From contig CM040743.1 of NCBI GenBank assembly GCA_022829145.1, forward strand, positions 29,563,646-29,627,645: DNA of 64,000 nucleotides, in the 5' to 3' direction. Below the pieces are notes generated by a model. The model saw nothing but the letters and a program-made list of their open reading frames with translations. It had not been told where the DNA came from and ran no database searches. Below, one piece after another: positions 52,349 through 63,128 of the stretch (the first letter of the stretch is position 1; each line of letters starts with the position of its first letter). The translations under genes were made by a program, and so were the position numbers. This DNA comes from Albula goreensis. Lineage: Eukaryota > Chordata > Actinopteri > Albuliformes > Albulidae.

Positions 52349-54960
52349 CTGAGGATGGGAAGGGAGGGAAGAGAAGAGGCGAGAGAAGCGGGACAGAGAG
52401 GACAGGTCCATCAGAGACATGCGGGTGTGAAAATGCCCCCTCGTTCAACACCGCTTTGGGCACAAATGTTAATCTAAGACCAGTAACTGGGGATTTCAGT
52501 TCAGCTAAAAAAGAAGAGACTCTGTGCTGCATTCAGATTCAACTGACTGCAAATCAGTGACCAGAGAGCAAGCCCTCTCTCTTTGGTTCTCTATTTAGCA
52601 AGCAACCACTCATATGCTTTTAGTGAATTCTCACCACTCCACTCCACCATGCATTTCCCCCCTAAGTCCATTGATGCAGATATGACACATGTCACACATG
52701 TAATGCATCTATAATCAGAATACCTTTCTTGATTCACTGAAGCCTTCAATATAAAACACTAATTGAAGCCGAGGTGTTCCATTATTAAAAAAGAAACATA
52801 TGAACCAATACACAAGGTACAGCTTACCTCCCCAAAAAACACATACAAATGGGGTGATTCTGGACACAAGTAACCATTATCCGCCAAAAGGTGTGGCAGA
52901 ATATTTACAAAAACATGGGAAACAAACTTGAGGCATAGAAGAAAGACAATATGGAATACATGATGAAAATATCCAAATTATTCTACTTTTCATATTCCAA
53001 TTTATTCCCCAAAACATATTTCCTCTACACTATTTTGTTATGTTTTGTCAGTTAAACATGATATATTTTGGCATTGAAGTTTTGGCATGAAATAGTTTGT
53101 GTACATAGTAAATCGATTCTGGGTTCTATATCTGTTGCAACGGTGTTGAAGTCCATTAAAAAAAAAATGACGATTGCTAGCTTTCCAGGTATATAAGCAC
53201 CTAAAATGTCTTCTTGCACAGCTATGTCTTGGCAAAGGCAAAAAGGATCAAGACATGCACTCCAGTTCACATTAAGCAAGCTTTTTTTTTTTCAGAAAAT
53301 GTTGTTCAACCATTTCCACTGAATTAAAAAAATCTGCAATAAGTTTTCATTTGTTTAAACATATCAATAAGCACTCATCGATCGGAATATAATTCCGGCC
53401 ACTCAAATGGAAGAGTTTCATGAACCGCCCCAGTTGGATGTAGGGAGGGTGTGCTCCTCAATTTTAGAACCAGTGCTCTGGGGGATGCGCTAAATTCAGT
53501 GCCTGCTGATCTCAGATCAGTGACCATCATGTAAGATACGCTGTACTCAGGCCATGCTGATTTCAGGCTAGTGTTTAGAAAGCCACCAGTATGATGTGGT
53601 AGACTCTTGCCCTGCTGATCTCAGATCATTCATCAAATTCTCTTTGTTTTGTGTCCTGAATATAGTGGGGATAAAGGATGCGGTGAGCAAGGGGACAGTA
53701 TAGAGTCTCCTTCATTCTTTCTTGAAGGTCAAATAGTGAAGAACAGATACACAATTCGCTACTACTGCCCCCCTGTGGCAGTGAGAGGTTAGTACGTACT
53801 AAATTCACCATCATACTGCAGCCTCACTCCTAGAGTAGCAGCATCACATTTTAACACCACAATACCCGGGCACACCATCCATCATACTGGCTAACTGTCA
53901 GAGTTCTCCATACCAACGCACCAACAAGCGACAGGCCAGATTAGAAAAGGAGATAAACATCAGGTACACACTTACTGTTACGACCTTAATGCTTGCAACT
54001 CAGAACATTAATGCACTTTCAAGCTTTCTCAAAAATACATACGCCAAGTGAGCCCAGACCACTCAGACAGCATAATTTTACAATTGTGACAGACTGGGCT
54101 AGGCTGGTTGAAAGCAATTTTCAACTATTTTTCTTTGAGATTCATGCCAAATAAGAGTATAAGAGTAGAGCTAAGGTGTGTATGTGTGTGCGTGTGTGTA
54201 TTAAAAAAAAAACATTTCCAAGCTCTGCCTCACAAAACCTTTTTGACCCTAATCAACACCGAGCCTACAGCTAGCTTGCTTCTTTTCTTGCTAGCTTCTT
54301 TCCAAGTAATGAACAATAGGGCTGGATATAAAGAGACTTGGAGCCTGCAGTTCAACTCGGGCTATTTGTTTTGCCCAGTGGGCCTTGGGCCCACAGCGGA
54401 ACACTGAAGGAACATTTCTCCTGAAACTTTGACATGGGGCTGTTACCCTTGGCAGTTGTGATGGGAAAATGAGATGACTTGACAAAAAATGGGTGGAGCT
54501 TCAACCTTTTACTAAATAAATGGAAAAACCATTCAAATGGCTGTTTCAATCATTTATTGTCTCCAACCATTTTTGGTGTCATACTTCACCCATGCCAAAC
54601 AGGTGGTTTTATTATTATTATCAGTATTTAAAAATTTTGAATATATCAGTGTTTACATTTACTTTAAAAGCAATTCAAATTTGTAGGAGAAAATTATACC
54701 ATCTGGGTTTAGGCCAAATTACTCTCTTTAATCTTTACATTTTTCAGGAGAAAACAGCAGAAAATATTAAGCTTTATTAACTGCCACTTCTTGGCACACC
54801 CTGCTCGGTCTTGCACACACAGCCGTGCCAAATACTTTGGCTCCACCCCTTACTCTGTACAGGTCATCAGAATGTGAGTGTGGACCTTGCCAGGGAGCCT
54901 TGGGGAAATTAGCTCCTCCCCCTGTACCTTGACTGGCAGATGAATGGGGTGGGGCCTCAC
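52349..54960. other. Intron, 2.6 kb
   Basis: AT-rich, no exon seen. It contains a small degenerate minisatellite with a palindromic core (53480-53640) and a weak CTCF-like motif at 53765. Confidence 0.6.
53480..53640. repeat. Degenerate minisatellite, about three units, with palindromic core
   Basis: CTGATCTCAGATCAG at 53506 recurs as CTGATTTCAGGCTAG at 53557 and CTGATCTCAGATCAT at 53615. The first is a perfect 7+1+7 palindrome; the intervening sequence is also similar between units. Confidence 0.7.
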
Positions 54961-55088
54961 CTGGTTGATGTGCACAGAGGGGATAGACGCGGATGGGACG
55001 GAGGAGTGGCTAGGGGAGTTGGGCAGGGACTTGCACGGGCCAATGGATAGCTGCTGCTTTTTCCTCAGAGCCACCACCTTCTGGGCAA
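54961..55088 (-). CDS. agap3: agap3 exon: end of GTPase-like domain and start of Ser/Pro linker
   Basis: The exon is 128 nt, with acceptor TTGTCTTTCTGCAG and donor CAG|GTGAGG, phase 1 in and 0 out. It reads (V)AQKVVALRKKQQLSIGP, then CKSLPNSPSHSSV, then PSASIPSVHINQ. The basic RKKQQ ends the last helix of the GTPase-like domain; CKSLPNSPSHSS begins the Ser/Pro-rich linker found in AGAP1 and AGAP3. VVALRKK and IPSVHINQ are closer to AGAP3 than to AGAP1 (IVATRKK, VSAVHISQ). The clusters of SP and NSP suggest phosphorylation sites, but nothing in the DNA shows this directly. Confidence 0.97.
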
Positions 55089-56574
55089 CTGCAGAAAGAC
55101 AAGGAAAAACATATACACAGCAAAAGCCGTTAACCCATAAGTAAATTCATGTTCACACTCACAATCCATGAATGCATAAGCTATACAATGTACTAAGCAT
55201 CCAAAAAAAAAAAAAAAGAGTTTTTAAAGTGTTTAGATAAGAGGGCTAAAATTGGACTACCTCAATTTAGGTCAAACAACATCAACCATGCTTGCAAACG
55301 TTATGCTTCTGTTTACAAAACTAGCGTCGGCTAAGATATCAACACGACACACTCAAAATGAGCCGTATACATGAGCAGCCAGATTAAAAGCAACTGATTA
55401 AAAGCGACAGTCCCTGCATTGCAGTTTTAAAGGCATTCTATGATATGCATTACGCCATTCTTTCTTACCAAGCACTGGCTTAAAATACCCATGAGGGAGA
55501 ATTTAAGCCAGTTGGTGTTACGTGGTTTCCTACTTGTCTAAGGTTGTGGTTTCCATTTAGGGTCAGTTTGAAAGCCATGGACCCACCAGAGTGAATTGTG
55601 TAATAGAATCATTTTATTAAGCCTGTCATGAGGTGTAACTACTTAATACTAATTAATCCAAAGCCATGTCTTTGAAATCAGGGTGACAGGTTATTACTGC
55701 TGTATTATATGGATAGTTGTGAAACATTTTAAAGTTGAAAAAAATGTTTAAGGAGGGCTAATGAAAGCACTGGAAATGGTGTAGGATCCTGGTATGTACT
55801 TCCTATGCCTGCTGGATGTCCGATTAAATATGTTTTGGAGTTTGAAAGGTAATTATTTAGCAATAAATTTCCCTCATCAAACTGTGAGCCATCATTTCAC
55901 TCCAGACCGCTACAGTACACAGTTAATATTTGCACGATAAGACAGAGAGAGAAAGAGAAGAAGAAAGACAGAACCAGACAAACAGAGACAGCGAGGGAGG
56001 AAAAGAAAGAGAGAGGAGGGAAGGGATAGAAGAAAAGAGAGAAAGAGACAGGCAGAGAGTGAAAGAGAACAAGCATTTCTCTGTTTAAGATGCATATCCT
56101 TCCTTCTTTCTGTCAGCACAGAGCATGGTAACGCTTCAGACTGCCGTAGCTTGTCCAATGAACGGTGTCTCCAGTCTCCAGATGCGATTGCATCTTTTAA
56201 TTATTTCAAATGAACCTTCAGAAAGCAATCGGGAATTGAAAGGAGCGGCGACCCTGGATCTCAACGGCAACATGAAGCATCATAATGAAGCGATCATATC
56301 TAAGGAGACAATTCCGCTTGCTTATAATGGAATACTGCACTGCAGAGCAACACAATGGTAGCAGCATCTGTTCTATTAGAATAAACTCTACTGCAGTGTC
56401 TGAGGGATTCCCATCGTCAGTCTATCGGGTGCTTTACGGAATTAATCACGAACAAACCACCATTAAAAATTACCATAGATATGATTTCCAAATTTTAATG
56501 CCCACATACGGTGCCCACATTGTAACAGCCGAAACGCACATGCACTGGGCTGCGTGATCGAGCGTTGCTCTCAC
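55089..56574. other. Intron, 1.5 kb
   Basis: No exon seen. A poly-A stretch (55202-55218) and a purine-rich tract on the plus strand (55938-56072) are the only notable features. The part near the exon (56100-56540) is of mixed composition and might be a conserved element. Confidence 0.6.
55938..56072 (+). repeat. Purine-rich low-complexity tract
   Basis: GAGA, AAGA and GGAGG units over about 135 bp. Confidence 0.85.
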
Positions 56575-56709
56575 CATCCTGGAAGACTCTTTCCACGTTC
56601 AGGCCATAGGTAGAGCAGGTCTCATAGTATGTGGAACGCTTAAGGTCGTTGGACAGCTTCCTGGCACGAGAATCATCTATGACTCTGGGATTCGCTGCGC
56701 TGATGGCAT
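56575..56709 (-). CDS. agap3: agap3 exon: GTPase-like domain, C-terminal part
   Basis: The exon is 135 nt, with acceptor CACATCCCAAG and donor GATG|GTGAGA, phase 1 in and 1 out. It reads (D)[18 protein letters not shown], then [13 protein letters not shown], then [19 protein letters not shown] is in the place of the Ras G5 loop, and [10 protein letters not shown] starts the last helix. ISAANPRV, with A in place of AGAP1's S, is AGAP3-like. Skipping this exon would keep the frame but remove the base-recognition half of the domain, so it is unlikely to be a cassette exon. Confidence 0.97.
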
Positions 56710-56843
56710 CTTGGGATGTGATTGAGGGTGTAAGTGAGAAAGAGAGAGATTTCACATAAAAGTATGTTTTTCCCTGGTTAAACTGGATTTGTTACTGGGG
56801 AATCAAACCATGTGTAAACACATTGTATAAGTTGTATTTATTC

Positions 56844-56882
56844 TGAATGAATGAATGAATGAATGAATGAATGAATGAATGA
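56844..56882. repeat. (TGAA)n microsatellite, about 10 units
   Basis: Perfect tetranucleotide repeat over 39 bp, 135 bp downstream in the intron from the acceptor of the 56575-56709 exon. Confidence 0.98.
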
Positions 56883-57049
56883 TTTATTAGTTACTAAAAC
56901 CCCAATTCAATCAAATATGACAGGCAGTAGAAATAAACGTGATAAATGTAAGACATTGTCATTACTAAGCCTGCAAGGGGTGGACAAACTTCTGAAGGGA
57001 ACAAGGGAAGGAGGTGGTTATGGTTTGAAAAATGGCAGGATAGAGGACA

Positions 57050-57340
57050 CAGGGTGCGAGTTAGCGAGGGTACAGGGTTAGGGATACTGTGGCGTTAGGT
57101 CTAGCAATGGGTTTGGTAGGAGATAATACAGGGATAGAGTTAGGAAAACATTCAATATTAGTGTCAGAGTTGTGTTTGGGCAAGAGACAGCTGGGGACAG
57201 GATTACTCGGGGGTTAGAGATCAAGGACTGAAGGGACTGTGGAGACTCAGGGTTAGTGGCTTTGTGGTGTAGGGGTTAGGAATAATTGGGGTTAGGTTGG
57301 TCAGGGGTCAGGGATAATGGGTTGTGAGGGTTAGAGTGCA
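57050..57340 (+). repeat. Degenerate GGGTTAGG-type low-complexity stretch
   Basis: Many imperfect GGGTTAGG, GGTCAGGG and GGGATA units. It resembles interstitial telomere-like sequence but the units are not regular. Confidence 0.6.
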
Positions 57341-57347
57341 TCCGTAC

Positions 57348-57489
57348 CTTGTGTGCCCACAAGCACCATGGGAACCTCTGCTGTGTTTCTGTAGCTGCAA
57401 AGGCGCAGGAAGTAGTTGTAAACCGTCTGGAAGCTGATCTCATCCTCCAGGCTGAAGACAAAGACGACCGCATCCACCCAGGCAGCAAA
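57348..57489 (-). CDS. agap3: agap3 exon: GTPase-like domain, core beta-4 to G4 region
   Basis: The exon is 142 nt, with acceptor CTCCTCTCCAG and donor CAAG|GTACGG, phase 0 in and 1 out. It reads [20 protein letters not shown], then [14 protein letters not shown], then [21 protein letters not shown] is the hydrophobic strand after switch II. MVLVGTQD, whose D comes from the next exon, stands where Ras has NKxD; AGAP proteins are known to have TQD there. The [12 protein letters not shown] and YNYFLRLCS stretches fit AGAP3 rather than AGAP1 (MWVDAVIFVF, YHYYSRM). The exon is joined without a break to the 63043-63128 exon. A degenerate GGGTTA-rich stretch lies just past the donor. Confidence 0.97.
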
Positions 57490-57784
57490 CTGGAGAGGAG
57501 TGTAGATAAGTCAGTGAAGACAAAAACGCAACAAACAGCATTCTGATCCTGCTCTCTCCCTCCCTCGATACGCACCTCGATAGCAGCAAGAGCACCGAGC
57601 AGTTCTTTTCTAAGTTATAATTGGTAGATCGGACAAACATGTAAGCGAATTACAATTTCGAATGTATGCACAATACTAATTACTGAAAATTCCTTTTAAG
57701 GTGCTGATCTTTGTCTCTGTTGCTATGCACCAAATCTCAGCAGAAGTAATGCGTTATCATTAATGTGTGCACTTCTATGCCTAT

Positions 57785-57798
57785 ACACTAGAGGGCAG
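57785..57798 (+). promoter_or_regulatory. CTCF-like motif (one mismatch)
   Basis: ACACTAGAGGGCAG on the plus strand; only the first base differs from the CTCF core. Orientation opposite to the sites at 45.9-52.1 kb. Confidence 0.4.
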
Positions 57799-58379
57799 CA
57801 TGGTACCAAAAATACTGCCAATATTTTTTTTAAACCTTCCTGGAATCAGAAATTAGGCAGTCTCTCTTCCCTACAGTAACGGCCAAGGCAAATGCAAATA
57901 TTTTACGGTTGCTGCGTCAATTTGCTGAAAGGCTCACAAGGTATTTTTCATTTGCGTCATGGTAGTGTGGAAAATGTGTCTTCATACAGACACTTTACCT
58001 AAATATAATGATACAGACTATGCAGGTTTTCACACATCTGACTAAATTTGGGGTAAGAGTAAATTGTGTTAAGAGTACAACAATGTTAATGGAGGGATTG
58101 CTCTTGCATTCTGAAAAGTTTTGAAAGGTCACGCATTTATTAATGCTAATCTTTCAGGGAAATGACCCTCATTCACAGCATATCTGGGGAAGTGTATGCA
58201 TGGCAGTGTGTACCAGTGCGTGTTGTCCTGTATGTTTGTGTGTGTGTGTTTCCTGCATTTTCTAGAGACAGACTGTGTGTGCCAGGGCATAATTGCTATG
58301 TCACAACCATGCAGATGGACTGACAGATAATTGATCTTTAATTTATACTTCATTGAAAAACGCTTCTGTTATCTTCTGT

Positions 58380-59070
58380 CCTTGTAAACAGTCAATCCAG
58401 ACAGTTTAGAGATCAGGGTACATGCCCAATTGCCGCACAGTTCTGGTCCTCCGGAAAACCCTCCTGCCAGGAGTAGCAGCGATGACAGGAAAGAACGCCA
58501 GTCACGTCTCCCATAACAGGGCCTAATGGCGCTGGGCTGTCATCGCCCCGGGGAACAGAGGGTCATGTGACCTTCTCGTCAGTCTCCCGCTACCTGCCTA
58601 CGTACGTCAATATGGCTCTCTCCAGGGGCTCTCACTGCAGAGTCTGAGAGGGCTGTGTGCCGAACAAATTAGCAGCGGCACAGCTCTGGCACGGTGCCGA
58701 AACATAGTGTCTAATAAACATCATCCGCCTTTTCACAAACAGTATCGACTGTGGAGGGAAATGAGGGCTGGTTATCGCTCTCTCTCGTCTCCTCAGCGCT
58801 CGGCCACCTGGAAGCGCCGATCTAACAGGGGAGCGATGTAACGAGGGGCTTTATGTACGCCCCGGCTAATTGCGCCCGGCTGGCGGAGGGGGGCAGAGTG
58901 GCGGCGGTTTCGCAGTCTGCAGCATTTGGAGAGTCGCACCTTGGTTCAAGGATCGCTGCGGCGGGTATCTGCGGCTGGCTGCGCGTAACGGAAATGCCAC
59001 ATGGGCCACCTGGAAGTCAGAGGTGCGTCAGACACGGATCACGTATCGCGTTTTGCTGAGGGGAGAATGC
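58380..59070. promoter_or_regulatory. Candidate conserved non-coding element
   Basis: Complex CpG-containing sequence: CCTAATGGCGCTGGGCTGTCA, GTCATGTGACC, TACGTACGTCA, GTCTAATAAACATC, GGCTAATTGCGCCCGGC. Open frames at 58853-59220 start without promoter or splice evidence and are not taken as genes. Confidence 0.35.
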
Positions 59071-59969
59071 CTGGTTGGCTACAGAAAGCCTGGGGGCTGC
59101 TGGGACCTGGTGCTCCGCCTGTATGTCACTGTGCCCTACAGGAACCTGTGTTCTGAGCCCCCTGTGAGATTAGGTAGGAAGATACAGGTGCTGCAATGGA
59201 TTTTAAAACTCCTGCAGTAGTTGGTGCAGTCAGGAAGGCACTTTCTGGAATGTTCAGGAAATAACAGCCACAGCCAATCATATAAGTGTAATGATGAAGC
59301 TCCTCAATGTGGGGAAAAAAGGCTTCTGAAATCAAACAAAAGTGCAATAATGTACGAGAGTTTTCTGTCAGAGGAAATAATATCAGTAGGTGCCAAAAGA
59401 ATGTGATGCAACTCATCCACAACATGGTCCACTGGGGCCGCAACCTAGGATGCTGTCATGTCTCCTCTCTAATCATTTTCATAGGCATTAAGAGGAGGGG
59501 GTGGAAAATTTACATAACAAAACACAATGTTTGGCAAAGTCAATACTTTTAAAAGAGGATGATGTTAATTATATTGGTTGGCTTTCTGTTTTTTGGATTT
59601 CCAAAGGGGAAATTCAAGGACTGAGTTTAGCATTAGCATATCTACCACAGGAAGGCAGAGAAAACCAGCCAGGTATACTTGGCCAGTTGATGGTGGATGG
59701 ACTAGTATGTACTAGTTCATATGCAAATACACAGAGCGGTTAAAATATGTTAATTGGAGATGTGTTTGTACTAACATATCATATTTCTTCTGACCTTTGC
59801 AAGATACTCATATGGTGATGGTTAGACAAGTAGCAGCGATTGAAATCACAGTCGACCACTAACTAGCAAAGTTGTTGCAGAAAAAAATTAAACCACTGAA
59901 ATGAAGGCAGCTAAATCCACTAAAGCCAGTTAGAACCATCAGCACCACTTTGTTTTCTTTACTGTAGCT

Positions 59970-61747
59970 GAGTGGTTCTCAAACTCAGTCCTGGGAGACC
60001 CTTGTGTTCGTTCTAGTTTTCACTCCCACAACCCCTAAACTGTTACAAGCTCTTAATGTTCTTAACCAGACACATGGGGCCCTATTTTGATAGTCTTACG
60101 CACTATGCACTATTCCTGTCATCATCTTAAACGTATTCATGGACGAGGCAAAGCCTTTACTTCAGTTCAACGGGGAACGTCCTTATTCGTAAAACTCGTC
60201 TGAAGAGGACTGACAAATGAGCTTCATTAAACATGGGTGTGATTTGTACATAAAAGGCTGTAAACCAATCAGAGTGTGATGTTTCATCGCCTTTACAAAT
60301 TGATAAAGTTTGTGCCTGAGCTTCTGGCTGTTTAACAGTGCTGTAGCTTAAGTGAGAGAAACAGCTGATTAGCTGTGGAGGAAAGAGACCTGTGTCAGGT
60401 GAAAGTCCATGAGTAGAGAAAGCATAGAAACAGTAGGCAGCTCCCCGAGGAAAAGCAAGGCTATCCTCATTTCCCATGATGCAACATTTCCAAATAAATG
60501 CAATATTCACTGGACAGTGTTTTGGACTTTTTCCTCAATCAAATAAACTATCCGGTTTGCTTACCAAGCTATAGATACATGCTGATATTCGTCTGCTACA
60601 GCCTAGCGGGGTAAGTGCAACTTACATGGTATTGAAATAATGTGGAACAAAAGTAATTTAGAAATAGTTCAGATTTTTGATCTGTGATCTGGAAGTTTTC
60701 ACTTTCAAAACACAATCTCTAGAAATGTTGATGTGTATTTCCATGATGAAAAAATGTATCAATTTCATTTGTCATCACTGCCATACTTTTCTCATCTCAC
60801 ATTTAACCCTTTATTTTTACCTTTGCTGCCATCTCACCCAAGTGAAATTTAACTCTCAAAGGTTTGTCGATAATAACAGATATAGCCTTCAGTAAATGTT
60901 GTATTTTTATACATAAGGAGACTCCAGTTATCTGTAATTCTGATCAATATTATGACTAAACATTGTGGCATGTTTTGCATATCTTAATATAAACAGCAGT
61001 GATCTTTTACGATGTCATATTCTTTTTTTAAATCAATGTTTGTATGTGCACTGTGGATGTTACAAGCAGAGCGTACACATGTTGTGTACCTGACTATGTA
61101 GGCACCAGTGGCAATCGGTGAGTTGGAAACAGAGGAAGCTCAAACCTCACCTTTCAATCTATCATTAATTTCAACATGTTCCCGTTAATTAACCTAGATT
61201 AACAATAAAATCAACGATTTTCAGAATAATTAATACCAATTGCGTAAATAGAGTAAATGACTAAAATGTCATTTTGTGATAGTTTTTTTTGCAAACTAGT
61301 TGAGGTCTGTGCACTAAACTTCATTGTGCATTAATGTCTTGGGGATGAATTACTCTCCTAAGTCACATTATGTACAAAGACCTAATCATGCCCTGAAGGA
61401 TGAATTTCTCATACTCATATCTAAGTTTATTCAGTCTGATAAACCAATGCTTTCATTTTGTTCCATGGAAAATGATTCCTTTGATTTGATTACAGGTGAA
61501 ACCAATGATTTCGATGATCGTGTGGACAACCATTCTCTGAAAACAAACTGGTTATTGCATAAGAGGAATTCAAAAGAAATAATGAATAGCAATGAGCCAA
61601 ACTTGCATCATATTAAAGAAAGTCTAAGGATACATTGATGGTAAAATTAAAGTATATGTTTGGCAGCCTTAATTAATCAGGAAATTGGCAATAACCAAAA
61701 AACCAGCATACACAATGGTCCCCCATTACTAAGTTTGAGAACCACTG
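59970..61747. mobile_element. Degraded non-autonomous hAT-like DNA transposon
   Basis: Terminal inverted repeats of 37 bp agree at 31 positions (59970-60006 against the complement of 61711-61747). Both contain AGTGGTTCTCAAACT, the end sequence typical of hAT elements of the Charlie group. The flanking 8-mers, CTGTAGCT and CTTTAGGA, match at 5 of 8 positions and resemble the hAT target nTCTAGAn, so a decayed 8-bp target duplication is likely. No transposase frame is recognisable inside. The divergence of the ends suggests an old insertion. The element lies inside an agap3 intron. Confidence 0.7.
60076..60300 (+). mobile_element. Fragment of a second DNA transposon nested in the hAT-like element
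   Basis: It begins GGGGCCCTATTTTGATAGTC and later has GTCCTTATTCG, ATGGGTGTG and AAACCAATCAGAGTGTGATG in the same order as a widespread fish repeat whose ends read GGGCCCTATTTTAACG (recognised from memory; I am not sure of its superfamily). No matching right end is seen, so it is truncated or decayed. Its right limit is approximate. Confidence 0.4.
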
Positions 61748-63042
61748 CTTTAGGAGAAATGTACAGCCAGTGAAGTGTGGAGAAAGTCTAACCTAAACTT
61801 TCTTTACGGTGCATTGTGAGGATTAGAAAGAAAGCTGCTTCACCATCTTCCTGAGTTTTTATTTGTTTTTGTGCAAACTCAGGGTGGATTCAGTCAGGAA
61901 TCTGCTGGGCCTGTGTGTTATGGAGAATCTCCTACGAAAAAATGCAAATTAGTTTGGGCTTCAGTCCCAGCCCTTGGTAAGATCCATGCTTTCTTTCCCT
62001 CTTTCTTTCTGTTTGAAGGTTTGAGATTACATATTGCCTTTAGTTTGTTTCCAGTTTCTGTTTTTTGCCAGGATTACTTTTCTCTTCTTTTGCTGGATTT
62101 TAGTTTTTTTTTCTTTTGTTGGTTTTGTCTTTCTGCACTTCTTTTCACCTGTTTTGCTCCTCTTTTGGGAGAAAGGAACAAAGGAAAACTTTTTCAGCTG
62201 CAGAAGTTTTGTTTACTGGATTGTTTTTGCGTGTTTATTGGTTGCCATCGTTTAAAAATACAGTATTTGTTTTATTTTTATTTTGGATACTCTGTTTACC
62301 TATGTCTGGTGTGTTTAAGTGAATCTGTCTGAGTGAAAAAAACCCTGAGTTAAGAAGACATAAGTATTCGACTTACGTCCAAATATCCTCAGTAATTATA
62401 AAAACAGCAAGCTGTACAACTGAGCATACACCAAGAAAATGCATGATGCACTCATATTTCAACAATAAGTAGACCTGAAATATCTTACTTCTACAAGATA
62501 ATGAACAACAGAGAATAGTATGAAAATAAGAGACAGAAAAACTAGAAGTAACCCAGGTTTGGGGCTTTATTGTGTAGCTGTAAAAGTGTCTCAATGAGGT
62601 TGGAGGCCATAGAAGTTAATGTTTAATAAGACAGAGTGTGAAGAAATTGTGGTTTCTTCTGAAAGAAACCTTAAACAATGATAACTTTCAGTGCTATATA
62701 GGAATGGGTTATGCCCTGCCCACCCATAATGTGACAGTGTAATGATAACTCATGAATGACAAACTATTTTATAGTTATGATAACTTTAATTATGTTTCTT
62801 ATGCGAAAAATAAGACACCGTCTATGGAAGCCCAATGAAATGCTTCAGCTAAAGACCAGTCAGAGAACGGGAGCTCACTTAAAGATGACTTCTCTACATC
62901 CTGCAATGGTAACGTTGGTTTTCAGAAGATGGGTCAGGTATCTCAGATGAGAATTGAGAGTGTAGCCCTCATTAGGCCTGAAAAAGCAAACTGGTTTTGG
63001 GGCTGGGTTTATTGAGTGGAGGTGGAAGCAAAGGGTCTGTAC

Positions 63043-63128
63043 CTGCAACTCAGGGGGTCCGCCTTCATCCCTGATGAGCAGCAGGTAGCTCTGTCCATCC
63101 ACAACAATCTCCTTTTTGAATCGTCCCC
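63043..63128 (-). CDS. agap3: agap3 exon: GTPase-like domain, switch/G3 region
   Basis: The exon is 86 nt, with acceptor TTTACTTTCAG and donor CAG|GTACAG. It begins with the last two bases of a codon and ends at a codon boundary. It reads (G)[14 protein letters not shown], then [19 protein letters not shown] is the DxxG-type G3 motif of the AGAP/PIKE GTPase-like domain, following the strand that corresponds to beta-3 of Ras. LQ at the end matches AGAP3; AGAP1 has AQ here as I remember it. It is the most upstream coding exon in the window. The preceding exon, which should carry the P-loop (GNxxSGKS), is not found between 63129 and 64000. Confidence 0.96.

Larger units (their letters stand above)
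56710..57347. other. Intron, 0.6 kb, with TGAA microsatellite and GGGTTA-rich sequence
   Basis: (TGAA) repeats at 56844-56882 and a degenerate GGGTTAGG-type stretch at 57050-57340 that runs up to the donor of the 57348-57489 exon. No exon seen. Confidence 0.6.
57490..63042. other. Intron, 5.6 kb, with a transposon remnant and a candidate regulatory block
   Basis: A CTCF-like motif lies at 57785, a GC-rich candidate regulatory block at 58380-59070, a hAT-like element at 59970-61747, and T-rich sequence at 61980-62290. No coding exon was found. Confidence 0.6.

Noticed and set aside
58853-59220. 116-codon plus-strand frame
   Set aside because: Lies in a GC-rich non-coding block; no family resemblance and no splice sites.
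61871-62332. 153-codon plus-strand frame
   Set aside because: Made of Phe/Leu/Cys from T-rich DNA; typical chance frame.
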